64,000 nucleotides of DNA from Salvator merianae (Eukaryota > Chordata > Lepidosauria > Squamata > Teiidae): NCBI GenBank assembly GCA_003586115.2, contig QVOM02000119.1, positions 50,493,428 to 50,557,427 on the forward strand, read 5' to 3'. The position numbers and the translations under genes were made by a program. Under the pieces are notes generated by a model, which worked only from the letters and a program-made list of their open reading frames with translations, was not told the origin of the DNA and ran no database searches. This document shows, one piece after another, positions 20,359 through 32,309 of this stretch (within the stretch, counting starts at the first letter, position 1; each line of letters starts with the position of its first letter).

Positions 20359-23300
20359 GTAAGCCGAGGCGAAGCGGGGGGCAGACAGCGGGGGCCGGAA
20401 AAGCAAGCGAGAGGACGCTGAGGGCGTTCGGTTGGGCACCTCCGCATGCACAATTGCACAGGTGGCGAGACTTACAGAGCCGCAGCCCAGGCCGGGCGGG
20501 CAGCGGGCTGGGCAGGGAGCAAGCAAGAGGTGGCGGACGAGGGGACCCGGCCGGCGTGGTGTGGCCTTTTTACGCCCCCCCGTCCTACGGGGCCGCAGGC
20601 GTGGAGACCCACACACTGGCCGTCTGGAAACGAGACTTGGTGTATGACCTTGAGGGCAGCTGGGGAGCGACGCGGCTGGCCAACCCCAGCTGTCCGTCTC
20701 CTCCACCAGGCTGCCCCCGCTACCGGCGAGACATGACCGATTGGGCTCCCTTTGTGTCCCGCAAATGCTTCGCCTGCGCTGCCCTTGTTCGAATGGGCCG
20801 CTGCCTGCCCGTTAGCCTGGGTGAAGGTGCTTCTTGGTCTCCGGTTCGAACTGCCGAGTTAAGTAGCCAGGATTAGGCTGCTGCCACGGCACGGCATTAT
20901 CGTCCCCGTCAGCCTCGGGCTTGATTACCCAGCCCTGCGGGGGAGCCAGCCGGTCTGCCTTTCTCTGCTAGTGAGGCGGGGGTGGTGGTAGTGGGGAGAG
21001 CTGCCCATCTCAGCCAAGGGCCACGAGACCCTTTTCTCCTACCTGCAAATCTTTTTTTGCCTCTGGCATGACACTTTGCGTTACTCAGGGAATAAAACAG
21101 ATAGCCAGCTTTCTCTTCCTTTGCAATCCCCCTTCTGGTTTATCATGGTATTAACGTGATTTATTTATGGCTTAGGGTATGTTTCAATTATGAACAATTA
21201 TAAAAACATTTGAGAAGCGTCCCTGTGGGCTAGTGAGGCTGTAAAATACCCTTCCGGGCATGGTTTTGTGTGCAAGGAAGGTGGTAGAGAATTTGATTGA
21301 CCCTGTCATTTCTGCCAAGTGAAATATCTAACCTTTGACTGTTAACACCTACCTGAGTTTAGAAAGAAGCCTTATCACAGGGGGTGGAGTAATGAGGTTG
21401 GTCTGGAAAGAGAAGTTTTGCTCTAGCGGTTTGTAGAAAGAAGTATGTAAATTGACCACTGAAAATATCTTCAGATTAATCTCCTGGATCATTGGCATAT
21501 CTCTTTCACATTTAAAGAAGTTGGAGATAGAGAAACCTTTGTGAGCAGAGTGCATGAAGCTGAACTGATAAACGTTGAGATGCCTTTATCTTATTATTGC
21601 TAATAGTCACTGTAAGCCCTGGTAATGTATAAGAGAGCTATGTTGTCAAATATCCAGTATCTTTAAAACAAGGTAGGAGGTATCCAGTTGCCTATCTCCT
21701 CCTGGCCAATGTATTTTTTTTTTTGGGGGGGGGGGAATCAGAATAGTAGCAGTTCTTCCTGTTAGTTTGTCCCTGCTTTCAGGGGAATATTAAAGATAAC
21801 TGCTTTGTTTGTATTCTGTATGAAAGTGACAATATGTTTTCTGATCTACAGTATATTTTTTGTGTGCATATATGTAAGTTGGTGTAGATCAGTGACTCTG
21901 TTGTAACCAGCTGGAAGGTCCTTAGCTGGAATCCTCTCTCTTTTATGAACTCATTTGTTGGCCTTCGTAATGCCTCTTGTTGGGACTAAAGTGTAACTGT
22001 TGAACACTATGTTCAAAATCAAGTAAAAAACTCTTTGCAAAATGTATCTTGGGTCTGTCAAAAGACAGTGAATAGGTCTTTCAGTGTGAACAGTTAAGCT
22101 TTATTGTTTGATAGTTATTGAAAGAACACATAGACTTCAGATATAGATATATATATTCTTGGTACTTTCATCCACCATAATATTGGTAGTTTTAACGTAA
22201 GCTGATTGAAAATTGATATGGTATGTTGTCATGGAATAGTCTTTTTCAGCATCAAAGTGTAATATTTTGTGTAATAAATAATATACAGTTTAATATACAA
22301 AATAAGCACTTAGAATAATAAATACTTGGAGTTCTTAGGTGTACATTTGATGATTGTGGAGGTCTGTACAATTACCTGAAGAGTTGGGATTCTATTGATA
22401 TTGCAAAGGTCTTTAGTTTTACTTCATTGTTTCCTTTTAGTGTAATGAATACTTTGGTTGACAAATAAAAGACGATTTAAGATTTAAAGAAATAGCTTTA
22501 TGGTTAGAAATTGTATCTAAACCACCTTTCTGGATGGGTTCATGCAATGGTATCCAACTAAATACTTAGAAGGCTATGTTTGCAAAATCATGAAACATGG
22601 CTAAATACATTTATGACTTGAATACTGTAAGGTGTGGTATTTCACATTGTTGATTAAAAATGCCCCAGCTATGTTTCTGCTAAAGAAAGTGATGGGATGA
22701 ATGTTATGAAATAATCAGATAGGATGTCCTCTTATAAAAAAGACTGAAATTTATAATATAAAACATGGTGACTTTCTTGCTAGCATGAGATCGTGTCCAT
22801 GGCTGAAGTCAAAGTTCAAAACCCAGAGTTGAAAAATACTATGCTATGTTTCAGAACATGTGCTTATACATAAACTGCTTGGCTGGATTTTGTGCTCTTT
22901 TTTTTTCTCTCTCCTTTTTTTTAAAATAATAGTGGTTATACCTTGGCAGTGCTACTTGTCTTGCAATTGGCAAAGACAACAGAAATATATCTAAAAGAGT
23001 GTATGCTGCCTTGAAGATTGCATCTTGTGAAGATTAATCCAGAGAATAGTAGAAAATAAAGAAGACAAGTAGATATATTTGTTTGTTCTACAGGAGGCCA
23101 AGGGCCAAATGGTTATTTTGTATATGTGATTTCTGCATTCTGGTTTAGCAAATATTCGTTGGATGTTTGGTTCATATTATTCTGAATGATTTATTTTTAA
23201 AATGTTTTTATTTTATTATGGCTTAGTTTGAAATATTCTTTCATATGGAATTATAAACAGATTTATTTTAAAAATAATCTGTTTTTACAAAGCTCCCTGG

Positions 23301-26300
23301 ACTTTTACAATGACAGTATGTGCCTTTAGAATCCTTTTTTTAAGCTACAGTTACCTTGGGAGGACCAGTTAGAGGAAGATACATATTTGTTAGAGTCTAG
23401 TGTGCATTAAGACACTTGTCTACCGTAGAAGGAAGGTTGAATTGATCAAAAGTTCATGTTTGACTTCCATGGCTGAAAACTGGCGGTTCTCTCTCACCTG
23501 AAGGTATATAAGCTTTTCTCTAGGGTACAAGTGTTGATGAGCCATTTTTAAAAGGTTATCATAGTGGCAGGTGAGTATACAATTCATAGATCATTTAGCA
23601 GTGGTTATACTGCTTGATGCATCCAGCAATCTAACTGCTCCTAAATGACCAACAGACTGTGTTGTCACCTCCTTTTATTATCAGATGTATTTCACATTAG
23701 TCGTATCAGAGATTAGCCTAGTTTGCAAAAAATATGTGATTAGTGATGGTTCAGACTGTTTCTCAGTAAGATTTTTTTTCTTTAAAATCTTGCTTTCAAA
23801 CATGCACGTTTTTATCCTTTTATCTTCTTTGCCTGAATATAAATTGAGCTGTTTTGAATATTTTGCAGATAGAAATGTAAAATCTTCCTGAAGCTGTAAA
23901 GTTTTTGTATGCAAAGGAAGAAGTTTTATTATATTGTACTTCAGCCATTAAATTAATGAGGGAGCACCATGTACAACTGAAGATCAAAACAGAATGTATG
24001 TCATATTCAAGTAATTTCATCTGAATTAGCCACGTTTGCAGAAGTGAAAGAATGTCAGAATAGGAAACTGCTTCATTTTTGCATTTTATGTAATCTAGAA
24101 CCTGCTTTTCACGCTGTCATCCCATAATAGGTAACGAAATACCATTTAGTATTTTTCTGTTAAAACAATAAATGAACAGTTAAAACATTAAATGTTTATA
24201 CCATATATTTAAGACAATAAAACAATAATTTATGACAATCCATACTAAAAATAAAACCCAAGGAATGTTGAACAGCAGCAGCTACTTTTTAACTAGAAAA
24301 ACTGCAGCTCTTCAACGAAAGGTTCTGCTTGTCGGATGAGCAAATTTCCTGTATCAACCCTGAATTTAATACTAAAATTTTATTGTTCAAATAAATAAAT
24401 ACCCTTTATTTCAGAAGCATTTCAGAAACATTTTGAATGCTGACAAACTTCTGGAAGCTGAATCTTGTCTGAACTATGGCACGGAAAACTTCCAAGGCCT
24501 GAACTCCAAAAAACAGGAATACCCCACATATAGAAGAGGTCCAATAATATAGCAAGGGCAGAACTGAAGCTTTGTATTTTTTGTTATAACCATTGACAAG
24601 ACTGAATGTTTTCAGATATATATGACAACTAGACTCCCATGATGTTCTCTATGTACATTGCCTGAACAGGTTAGATACTGCTGTTATCAGAGGATACTTG
24701 TACATAACCTATAGCAAGCCTCCAGAAACTGCATAATTTTATTTAGTTATTGGGATTTAAGTTAGCTGCATATTATAACCAGTAAAACGTAAAGCCTGTT
24801 GAGATTAACATGGTTGGGATTGATTTGTACCCTGTAAAATCATAATTGTTAAAAACGCTTGTTGCTGCTCTTTCAGAAAGTTCTCTTTCTGTGTGGTATC
24901 TGGCTCTTTGTTCATTTTGTATGCTTTGGAAGTAATGTAGTGTTGATGCTGGGCTTAGCTTTGGTACCATACCTAGTTGTATAAATGCCTCATCTAATCT
25001 TATATAAATGTTTGAAGATTCTGTTTTTATTTTTGCTTGATGTTTATTATGGAAACAATCTCAAAGTGTAGAAACAACTCTAAAATGCAGTAAGAAATAC
25101 TTAACAGCCACAATAACCCAGTAAATAGTAGCTAAAACTGTTGGGTTTCAGTGTTAATGTGCGGCAAACGGTTTTACAAATAATTATTTTCGGTTTGCCA
25201 TATCTCAGGTGGGAATAACTTCAGAAGTTGGGACACTAGAGGTTGCCATATGGTATGTTTCAGATAACTGAAATTCATACAAGAAAGGCTGCCCTTGTAT
25301 ATCTCAAGATAATATATATAGGGATAAAAGTGATTGTACAAGATCCTTAAATTGTGCAGAACTTTATAAATCAATACAATAACTTTAATTTTACGTAGTA
25401 GGAGATTAATATTTTCATTGCGGATAATGCCATGTATCTGCAGCTTTTGAACTAAACTTGAGAGCAGTCTTAAACAGAAGAGATTTGTCTTGATCTTAAC
25501 AATTCGTTAGTAACTGTTGTGAGGCTGTTTTCCCCAGAAACAGTCATAGCAGAAAACGGGAATGTGGTTATGTGTGCCTTTGGACCTCAGTTTGAACTTG
25601 AATAAATTGTTGAGATTGAGTCTGAGCTCAGTAGGTCTTATCCAGATTTTCTAGGCCTTATCCACAGAGTTCAAGCACCAGTTGAGGAACTGAATTATCA
25701 CACAACTCAGATGATACCTAAATATTACTGGCTGCTGTTCAGTTTCTGTCATGAAAGTTGTGCAGAGTTTCATGTTTGTGTGTTAAATAGCTTTGGGGAC
25801 AGGATGGAGGATAACAGAAGAACTTTCATGGGATCAAGGGTCATGCATGTAACAGAATTCAGCAAAGATCTATGTATACAACCATCATAACACAGTACAG
25901 TACTTCCTGCTCCTAACTGTAGAGTTAGTCCAATAGGATATTAGGATTGATGGTTTTAAAGGATGTTGAGAGATGAAATCTGTTTTCATTTTTATTAACT
26001 TAAGAGGATGTTGCACTTTGTCAATACCATCCCAGATCTTTCTGTCAACCAGAACTTGCTCTACCCTTATCTTGGAGTACTTTACTGTATTTATACAGTT
26101 TTTTATATGGTTTCTGGATCTCTAGTTGTTGTTTGTTTTTCTTTTCTTTCTTTTTCTTTTTTGTTGTTTTCTCTATTTTTACTTTTCCATTCCATTCTCA
26201 TCAGGCTTTTCTGTGCCAGTATTAATTGCCTTTCTCCTCTTTTCCCCCCACCATGTGGTTACAGAAACTGACTTTATTATTACATTTTCCTCCATGTGCT

Positions 26301-26482
26301 CACTTCTTCATATTTTTTCTTTCCCATCCTTGAAGGCATAAACCTCTGTAAGCTTTTTATCTACATATTTGAGCTTTTTCCTAAAATTGTTGACTGACTG
26401 GAAAACCTATCCTGGTCAGATTTTCAGCTTTGAATCTTTTTATGTAGAATCCAGGACATTAAACTTGCTAGTATTGCTTATT

Positions 26483-27164
26483 GGGCCGTAATACAGGCGT
26501 GATTGGCCCATCGCATCTGTACACTGCGCAGGCCTCCTAATAGCCATGACAGTTGCCAGATGCTTGCTGGCCACGGTGACAATCAGGTTAGAGCTCAATC
26601 AGGTACTAGAGTGCTGGATTGGGCATCGCACAATGCTAGCTGGCATTGCAGGCCCGATTGGGGCATCGTGGGCCTAATTGGGGCATCGCGTGAGCCCAGT
26701 TGGGTCCGATTGCACCATCATGCATGTGTGATCACGTAATCATACATGCGTAATTGCCCCTTTGCACACATGATGGCCACCGGGGTGCAGGTAAGTGCGA
26801 ATGGAACCTTACCTGAAGCTCACTATGAACTTCAGGTAAGGTTCCAGACTGCTAGGGCCTTTCTGCACTTGGCCTTATTGCGGATTATATCCCGGAATAG
26901 GGATCTGCCATGCGCATGCTAGTGCAAACTATAAAAGGTCTTGCCCAGGGTCTACCATAGTCTGCACTAGCATGCAGATGGCAGGTCCCTATTCTGAGAT
27001 ATAATCTGGAATAAGTCCAAGTGCAGAAAGGCCCCTATTTACTGCACCAGCGGTATCCGTGATCCGGAGCAGATGAAGCCTGTTCCTAGCTGCTCGGGCC
27101 TCCGCCAAGTGCGGACGCACTTGGATAGCAAGCATGCTTGATAGGCCAAAGTGTGAACAGGCCC
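26483..27164. mobile_element. Probable larger GGGCC-ended DNA element hosting a nested MITE
   Basis: A relatively CpG-rich block in AT-rich intron. Its right end reads CCAAAGTGTGAACAGGCCC, matching the terminal motif of the 558-bp element at 51391 (GGGCCTGTTCGCACTT reversed). The left limit, placed at a GGGCC at 26483, is weak. Inside are repeated GATTGGGGCATCG-like motifs and an almost perfect 16-bp hairpin (GGAACCTTACCTGAAG...CTTCAGGTAAGGTTCC at 26804-26846). MITE copy 2 is inserted at 26855. No transposase frame is visible. Confidence 0.45.
26855..27034. mobile_element. GGGCC-family palindromic MITE, copy 2
   Basis: 180 bp, starting GGGCCTTTCTGCACTTGG and ending CCAAGTGCAGAAAGGCCC, flanked on both sides by CTA (26852-26854, 27035-27037). 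The arms run to the centre through TATATCCCGGAATAGGGATCTGCCAT and GCTAGTGCA with a small loop around CCTTTTATAGTTTGCA-like sequence. It has the same length and layout as copy 3. It sits inside a larger element with related ends. Confidence 0.88.
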
Positions 27165-27354
27165 TTTACCTGTACTCAGCGGTGCATGATAACAAGTACT
27201 GTATCATTGTATAACATTGTATAAGCCAACCAACTCAAAATGCAGAGATGACACAGAGGTTAGCATACATTCCAGCAGCTCTGCTTAAGACCAGTTCCTC
27301 CTCTGCTTTTCCTTTCCATTTTTTTTTTTTTAATTATACTCCAAGTATCTGTAT

Positions 27355-27898
27355 AAGTGTTGTTATTCTTCAGTCGTATCTGACACTTTGTGAGTTCATG
27401 GACTATAGCAAGCCAGACCCCTCTGTCCTCCAATGCCTCCTAAAGTCTGCCCAAGCTCATGTTTGTTCCTTCCATGACACTATCTATCCATCTCATCTTC
27501 TGCTGTCCCCTTCTCCTTTTGCCTTCAGTTCCAGCATCAGGGTTTTTTCCACTGAGTACTGTCTTCTTATTATGTGGCCAAAGTATTTGAGCTTCAGCTT
27601 CAGTATTTGTCCTTCCAATGAACGATCAGAGTTGATTGCCTTTAGTTTTAACTGATTTGATCTCCTTCCATCCAAGGGCCTCTCAAAAGTTTTCTCCCGC
27701 ACCATAATTCGAAAGAGTAGATTCTTCGGTGTGCAACCTTTCTTGCAGCCAAACTGTGAAAGCCATATCTTACTACTAGGAAAACCATAGTTTTGGCTAT
27801 ACAGGCCTTTGTTAGCAAGGTGATGTCTCTGCTTTTTAATACACTGTTCAGGTTTTCAATAGCTTTCCTCCCAAGGAGCAAATGCCTGTTAATTTCAT
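27355..27898 (-). mobile_element. BovB (RTE-clade) LINE, 3' end, antisense
   Basis: The minus strand encodes the C-terminal tail of the BovB ORF2 in two overlapping frames separated by small frameshifts: LLGRKAIENLNSVLKSRDI, then RRIYSFELWCGRKLLR, then SLEGQILKLKLKYFGHIIRR. The left end carries the family's 3' UTR motif, seen on the + strand as CAGTCGTATCTGACACTTTG followed by CATGGACTATAGC. These match the BovB consensus known from ruminants and squamates. The copy is 5' truncated, frameshifted and not functional. BovB is the textbook horizontally transferred vertebrate LINE, and its presence is a main argument for a squamate source. Confidence 0.92.
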
Positions 27899-27929
27899 GT
27901 ATGGTACTGTATAAGTATTACAAAATATC

Positions 27930-28010
27930 AAATATTGCTGATAGTTGTGAACCACTATGAACTTCTTAGGATGAAAAGTGGTATAAAAATGCTTTAAATA
28001 AATATCACTT
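27930..28010 (+). mobile_element. Short LINE/SINE-type 3' tail
   Basis: TGTGAACCACTATGAACTTCTTAGGATGAAAAGTGGTATAAAAATG-like sequence ending in AAATAAATATC, the usual 3' stem and tail of CR1/L2-related retroelements. Too short to assign. (Core motifs: GTGAACCAC, AAGTGGTATAAAAATG.). Confidence 0.4.
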
Positions 28011-28579
28011 TGCCAATGTTTAGTAAACTACACAGAACAGAGTAGCATAACAATCACATGTTTATACTCAGTTTCTTCCTACATGAGTCCCCTTTGTATA
28101 AGAACTCTATCCTCTACCTCTCTATATCTCTGCACTTCCTTCAACACCTCCTTGCATCTTCACATGTGTTTGGAATGCTTCTGCTTACTGTGAGTCAACC
28201 CACACTGGTGTTATTTTGGTCCAAGGGAATAAAGAATCCATGCAAGGCAAAACAATGTCTATCCTGATACAGTGAAATCTCAATAAGACCTTTGGATCAT
28301 GTAACACTATTGGTGGACTGCAACAGAATGGAGGTACTATCAATATCTATAAACTTAAAGGAGTTATAGGACATATAGTGAAGAATGAAAAGAGTATGCA
28401 TTTTGACCCAAACAAGGAATGCAAATGAGATTTTAGAATTTTTCTGATCATCAAGGCTGCCAGTGTCTAAGCAGAGTCATAACTGGCTTGTACAACTTGA
28501 GTTGCACAGTTGTGCTCATGGAACATGCTTTTCTGTTCCTAAAGTCTTGTGTGTATTTCCTCTGGGTTTAGAGTGGTAT

Positions 28580-28848
28580 GTCACAGAATCATAGGGATGG
28601 TAGGAATTCAAACTCATTCTATTTTAATCTGAATTTGGTATCTCCAATTAATCTAGTAAATTGTACAGCTTTCCTGTGAATATATCCATGGAGGGAAAGA
28701 TGAAGTCAATTCCAGTGTTAAATTTTTTAAAAGAACTGGATTTTTGTTTTCAATAGAATCTGTCATCCCTTGCTATGTGACATCCTTTCAGATACTCAAA
28801 GATTGCTGTCATATTCCTCCTCAATTTTCTGCAAGCTTATGGAGGTGC
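28580..28848 (-). mobile_element. CR1-type LINE fragment, antisense (3' part)
   Basis: CAGAATCATAGGGATGGTAGGAA near 28582 is the antisense CR1 3' end signature. CAGATACTCAAAGATTGCTGTCATATTCCTCCTCAATTTTC near 28790 is another hallmark of the CR1 3' UTR on this strand, split here into CAGATACTCAAAGATTGCTG and TCATATTCCTCC. It is diverged and non-coding. Confidence 0.65.
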
Positions 28849-29811
28849 ACTGGTTAGCTACTTCGATGCCAAAAATGTTGCAAATCACCTGGGCTTTTTA
28901 AACATGGAAACCCAGCAAAAGCTAAAACAATGGCAGGCAAAGGGAAAGCTGGCAAACATTTGTAATGGCAATAGGTAGTGCTAAATGCTGACACAACAAA
29001 AATCAGGGGCTGAACTGTTTTAGCAAAACAAACCAATTGGGGGATTCTTTATCTAAACTGGTTGAGTTTGCTGACCTTATTTGGATACTGATCTCTTGGA
29101 ACCCCACTTAACGGTTGCTGGGACTTTTTTTCTCAAGTCTCCTCATCATTTAGCTTTTGTTAAACTACTGTTGGCCGGTAGTTTGGGGATAGGGAACCAG
29201 CAAATATCCCTGTTATCCAGCACATACCCTCCAGTCTTTTCTGAGAGGACTTTGTTCCTAATCCTCCAATCATTTCCATTAGCCCTCTCTAAACTTAATG
29301 CAGTTTATCTTAATCGTTTTTAAAATAAAGTACAGTGAACTGGACACAAATAGTTCCACTGTATTTTATGGTGGTTATGACCTATTTGCTTCCTGCGATC
29401 TGGGTCTTGCATCCATTGGTACAGCTGAGAATTGCACTTTTTTGAAAACTGTCACATTATGTATTCAGTTTCGCCTCTGGGCCGAAATCATACAACACCC
29501 TTCCTGAAACATCTACCTATCTAGATTGAGGCTGTTTAAGGGTGAGTTGTCAATGATCTATGAATCTTTCTAATAGTGATGCCATCTAGCCCACTGTTAC
29601 TTGGATAGTTTGATAGTATATTATGGTTGGATAATTTGTTAAGGACTAATTAAATAATGTTTTCACTTCAGCACAATTAAAGATCAAAGTTACCCACTTA
29701 AAAGAAAGAGTAAAAGAAAAAAGAAAAAAGAAAAAAATCAGACTGACAGGATTCATGCTTAACTGTTTCTTATGCTTAGCTATTTATTAATCTGTTTAAA
29801 AACCTTTTCTT

Positions 29812-30180
29812 CAGAGTTAGACTGACTGACCCATAGTTTTCTAGGTCCTTCTTTAAACTCATTTTGAAGATAGGGCTAATGTTTGCTGTCTTTAGCCATC
29901 CACAACTTCATTTGTTCTACAGGATTTCTCAGAACTAATATTTTGAATAAAATTCCTTTGGTACCCCAAGATACACTTGATCTGGTTCAGGACACTTAAG
30001 ATACTCACTGATCATCTGTATGCTGTTGAACTGTTGTATTCACTGGTCTACCTGTGTTCACATCCATATTGTGTACCTTTCTGTCCTTACTGTTAAAGAA
30101 GACTGATCCTGTGTAAGAACTGAGTAGTTCTATCTTTCCCTTTTGTTAGTGTTTTGCCATCTTCAGTGAACACCTGGATA
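29812..30180 (-). mobile_element. CR1/L3-type LINE fragment, antisense (RT region)
   Basis: The + strand shows the familiar antisense CR1/L3 sequence: AGACTGACTGACCCATAG, TTTTGAAGATAGGGCTAATG, a run around GATTTCTCAGAAC, and further right CTGAGTAGTTCTATCTTTCCC followed by TTTTGCCATCTTCAGTGAAC. It is probably the same insertion as the fragment at 28580, separated by about 1 kb that I cannot assign. Old and heavily mutated. Confidence 0.65.
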
Positions 30181-32309
30181 ACTGTTTTTATCTCTCAGCA
30201 TACGGTAGTACTGTCATACTCATAAGGGTTAAGTTCCTCCAAACTCTTATCAACATTAGAGGCTCAAATCTTAAGCAGTGGAAACCTTTTAGAAGGTGGA
30301 GATTGGGGAACAGATTGGGGGGGGGGACATTATTGTATTGGTTTCCATTACTTAAAGAAGAGAGAGAAGAAGGTCTTAAATTATAAAGAGGAGAAAGGGT
30401 GATACTGGGAAGTGGGGCAGGTAGGGGAAGGCTCTTTAAGAGACTCTGGGATCTGCTTTTTAAAACTTAGAAATGAGGGGGGGTGGTGGAGAGAAAATGC
30501 CAGAAGAAATGTAAAAAATCCTGGCATTGTGAGTACACAAATCATAGTTACCAGCATCCTTTTCATTTTGCCACTCATGAATATATCAGATTTTGAGAGA
30601 AACACTTGTGCTGCTTCCTTTCTTGTTTTCTTCCCATCACAAAACTGAAAAAGAGGATTGAAGCTGTTTTCAGTACTTCTGCCTCCTTCCTCTGGGTGAA
30701 GAGTGGTAGAAATAGCTCTGCCTGCCACCCCCACATTCTCTTTTGCTTCATTTCCCACAGCTTTTTCCTTTATTCCAGCATCCACTATGCCTCTGTGGCT
30801 TGCCCTCTGGTTAAGAAGATATTATAAGCCTTTTTTTGTTTCTAGGCCATTGAGGGTAGAATGTGGAGTGGCTGTCCTTAATTCCTTATTTCAATAAATA
30901 TCACTAATTCTGTATTTATGAATTTACTGTTCATGGGAGCAAGGAAGAATCAGACTCTCCATTATATGGAGCATCTGCTGTATTCATTTTTTATTAATTA
31001 CCAACTGTTCTTTCTTGCAGTGTTCCATTTTATCTAAGATTTGAAGTTCTCTTAAGTAATACTACGCAATTTCCTGCTTCTGTACATGCACTAAAGAGTT
31101 TTGATATAGGATGTCTAAGTTACATTTCTGTTTGACTTAAATCCTGGGTTGACTGCTATCCTTTGAATGAAGGAAAATGTGGTTGAACTAGGTGGGTTTT
31201 TTAAATATCTCTTTTCCTGCTTGTTTAGGCCCTATGGGTACTTCTAAGCAGTTTACTTGGACGTCTTTCTATATTTCTGGAGAGAGGTTGAGGATCAGGC
31301 CTGTGACACACCACTTTCAAGGCAGCTTGCTCTACAGACACACCTTACCTAGTTATGTTTATAGTTTTGTTTGCTAATACACAGAACAATATTAGCTGAG
31401 AAATTGGAATAATATATTAATATCCCTCAAGATGAATGATAGATTTTGTAATGTGGTCATTGTAATATAGTTGAGACCCCAACTAGACCTTAGTGCAGTG
31501 TTTTAATCCTAGCTTTATTTCTGACATTGTTACTGTCTTTAAGTAGGTATCAAGAATTCATATAGCAGTGTATGCTAGAGCTATACAAGTGAGGGAAAGG
31601 GAAAAGGTGAGCTTTCACCCCTTTCATCTAAACCTGATGTGTTTAGATACTCAACATGACATCAAATTTTGCTCACAAATGCATAATATAATATAAAAGA
31701 AGGCTGATAAAAGTCATATATAGAATAGAAGACAGAAAGAAAGAAAATGGAAGTTTTCAGAACTCTGGGCAAGTTTGAATCCTGGGGAGTTAAGTGTGGG
31801 GAGAAAGGAGGAGGCAAACAGGAAGTGTGGACACTGTGGGTTTGCAGGGAAAGGGGACAGTCAGCAAGATTAATGGAACATGTGACTTGTGAAAGAGAAC
31901 AGTAATAGACAGTGGTATCTGAGGATACATAGTACCCAGTTTCAAAACCAGACTTGGCAAACTTTAGAAGCTTTAAGGTTTTTTTAATGTACATTTTTCA
32001 AACATATAGTTTATGGTGTTGGCTAAATGAACAGAACTCATGTTGGTGGCCCACATTTACATCTGCCTCCTGGGTGAAAGCCAGGAGGTCCTCTTGTTCC
32101 ATCACTGGACAGTTAACCACCTGAGTGAGCAGAGCCTAGGCCATTCTGCCAGAAAGGGTCTGTTAAGCAGAGGGAGTTATGTGCCTGGATGAGAAAAGGA
32201 AGTTGTGGGGATTCCATCTCAGTGTTAGAGGGTGGGAGAAGATGTGGCAGTGGTGGACAGAGAAGAAGGGCACAGAGAAGGACTATTAAATATCTATATA
32301 TAGTTGAAA

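Larger units (their letters stand above)
18680..20940 (+). promoter_or_regulatory. ATP2B1: CpG island promoter of ATP2B1
   Basis: A sharp rise in GC and CpG content within otherwise AT-rich DNA, strongest from about 19.4 to 20.7 kb. It has GC boxes (GGGCGGGG near 20103 and GGGGCGGGG near 20211), a CCAAT box and a palindromic E-box, and no TATA box is evident. Candidate splice donors follow at 19876 and 20359. The next coding sequence on this strand is ATP2B1 exon 2, about 34 kb downstream; a long first intron after a non-coding CpG-island exon is the known arrangement for mammalian ATP2B1. Such islands usually fire in both directions, so a divergent minus-strand transcript is plausible but unproven. 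Confidence 0.85.

Noticed and set aside
19144..20876. Many overlapping ORFs of 60-188 codons in the CpG island, including a 188-codon minus-strand frame
   Set aside because: High GC lowers stop frequency in all frames at once; the peptides are Pro/Arg/Ala/Ser-rich and match no family I know. They are composition artefacts in the promoter and leader.
26008..26341. Hydrophobic ORFs (Phe/Leu-rich) on the + strand
   Set aside because: They come from a T/C-rich low-complexity tract (TTTCTTTTC runs), which always yields Phe/Leu/Ser-rich frames.
30381..30785. 134-codon minus-strand ORF in intron 1
   Set aside because: No recognisable domain, biased composition, overlapping open frames on the other strand, no splice context. 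Treated as chance.
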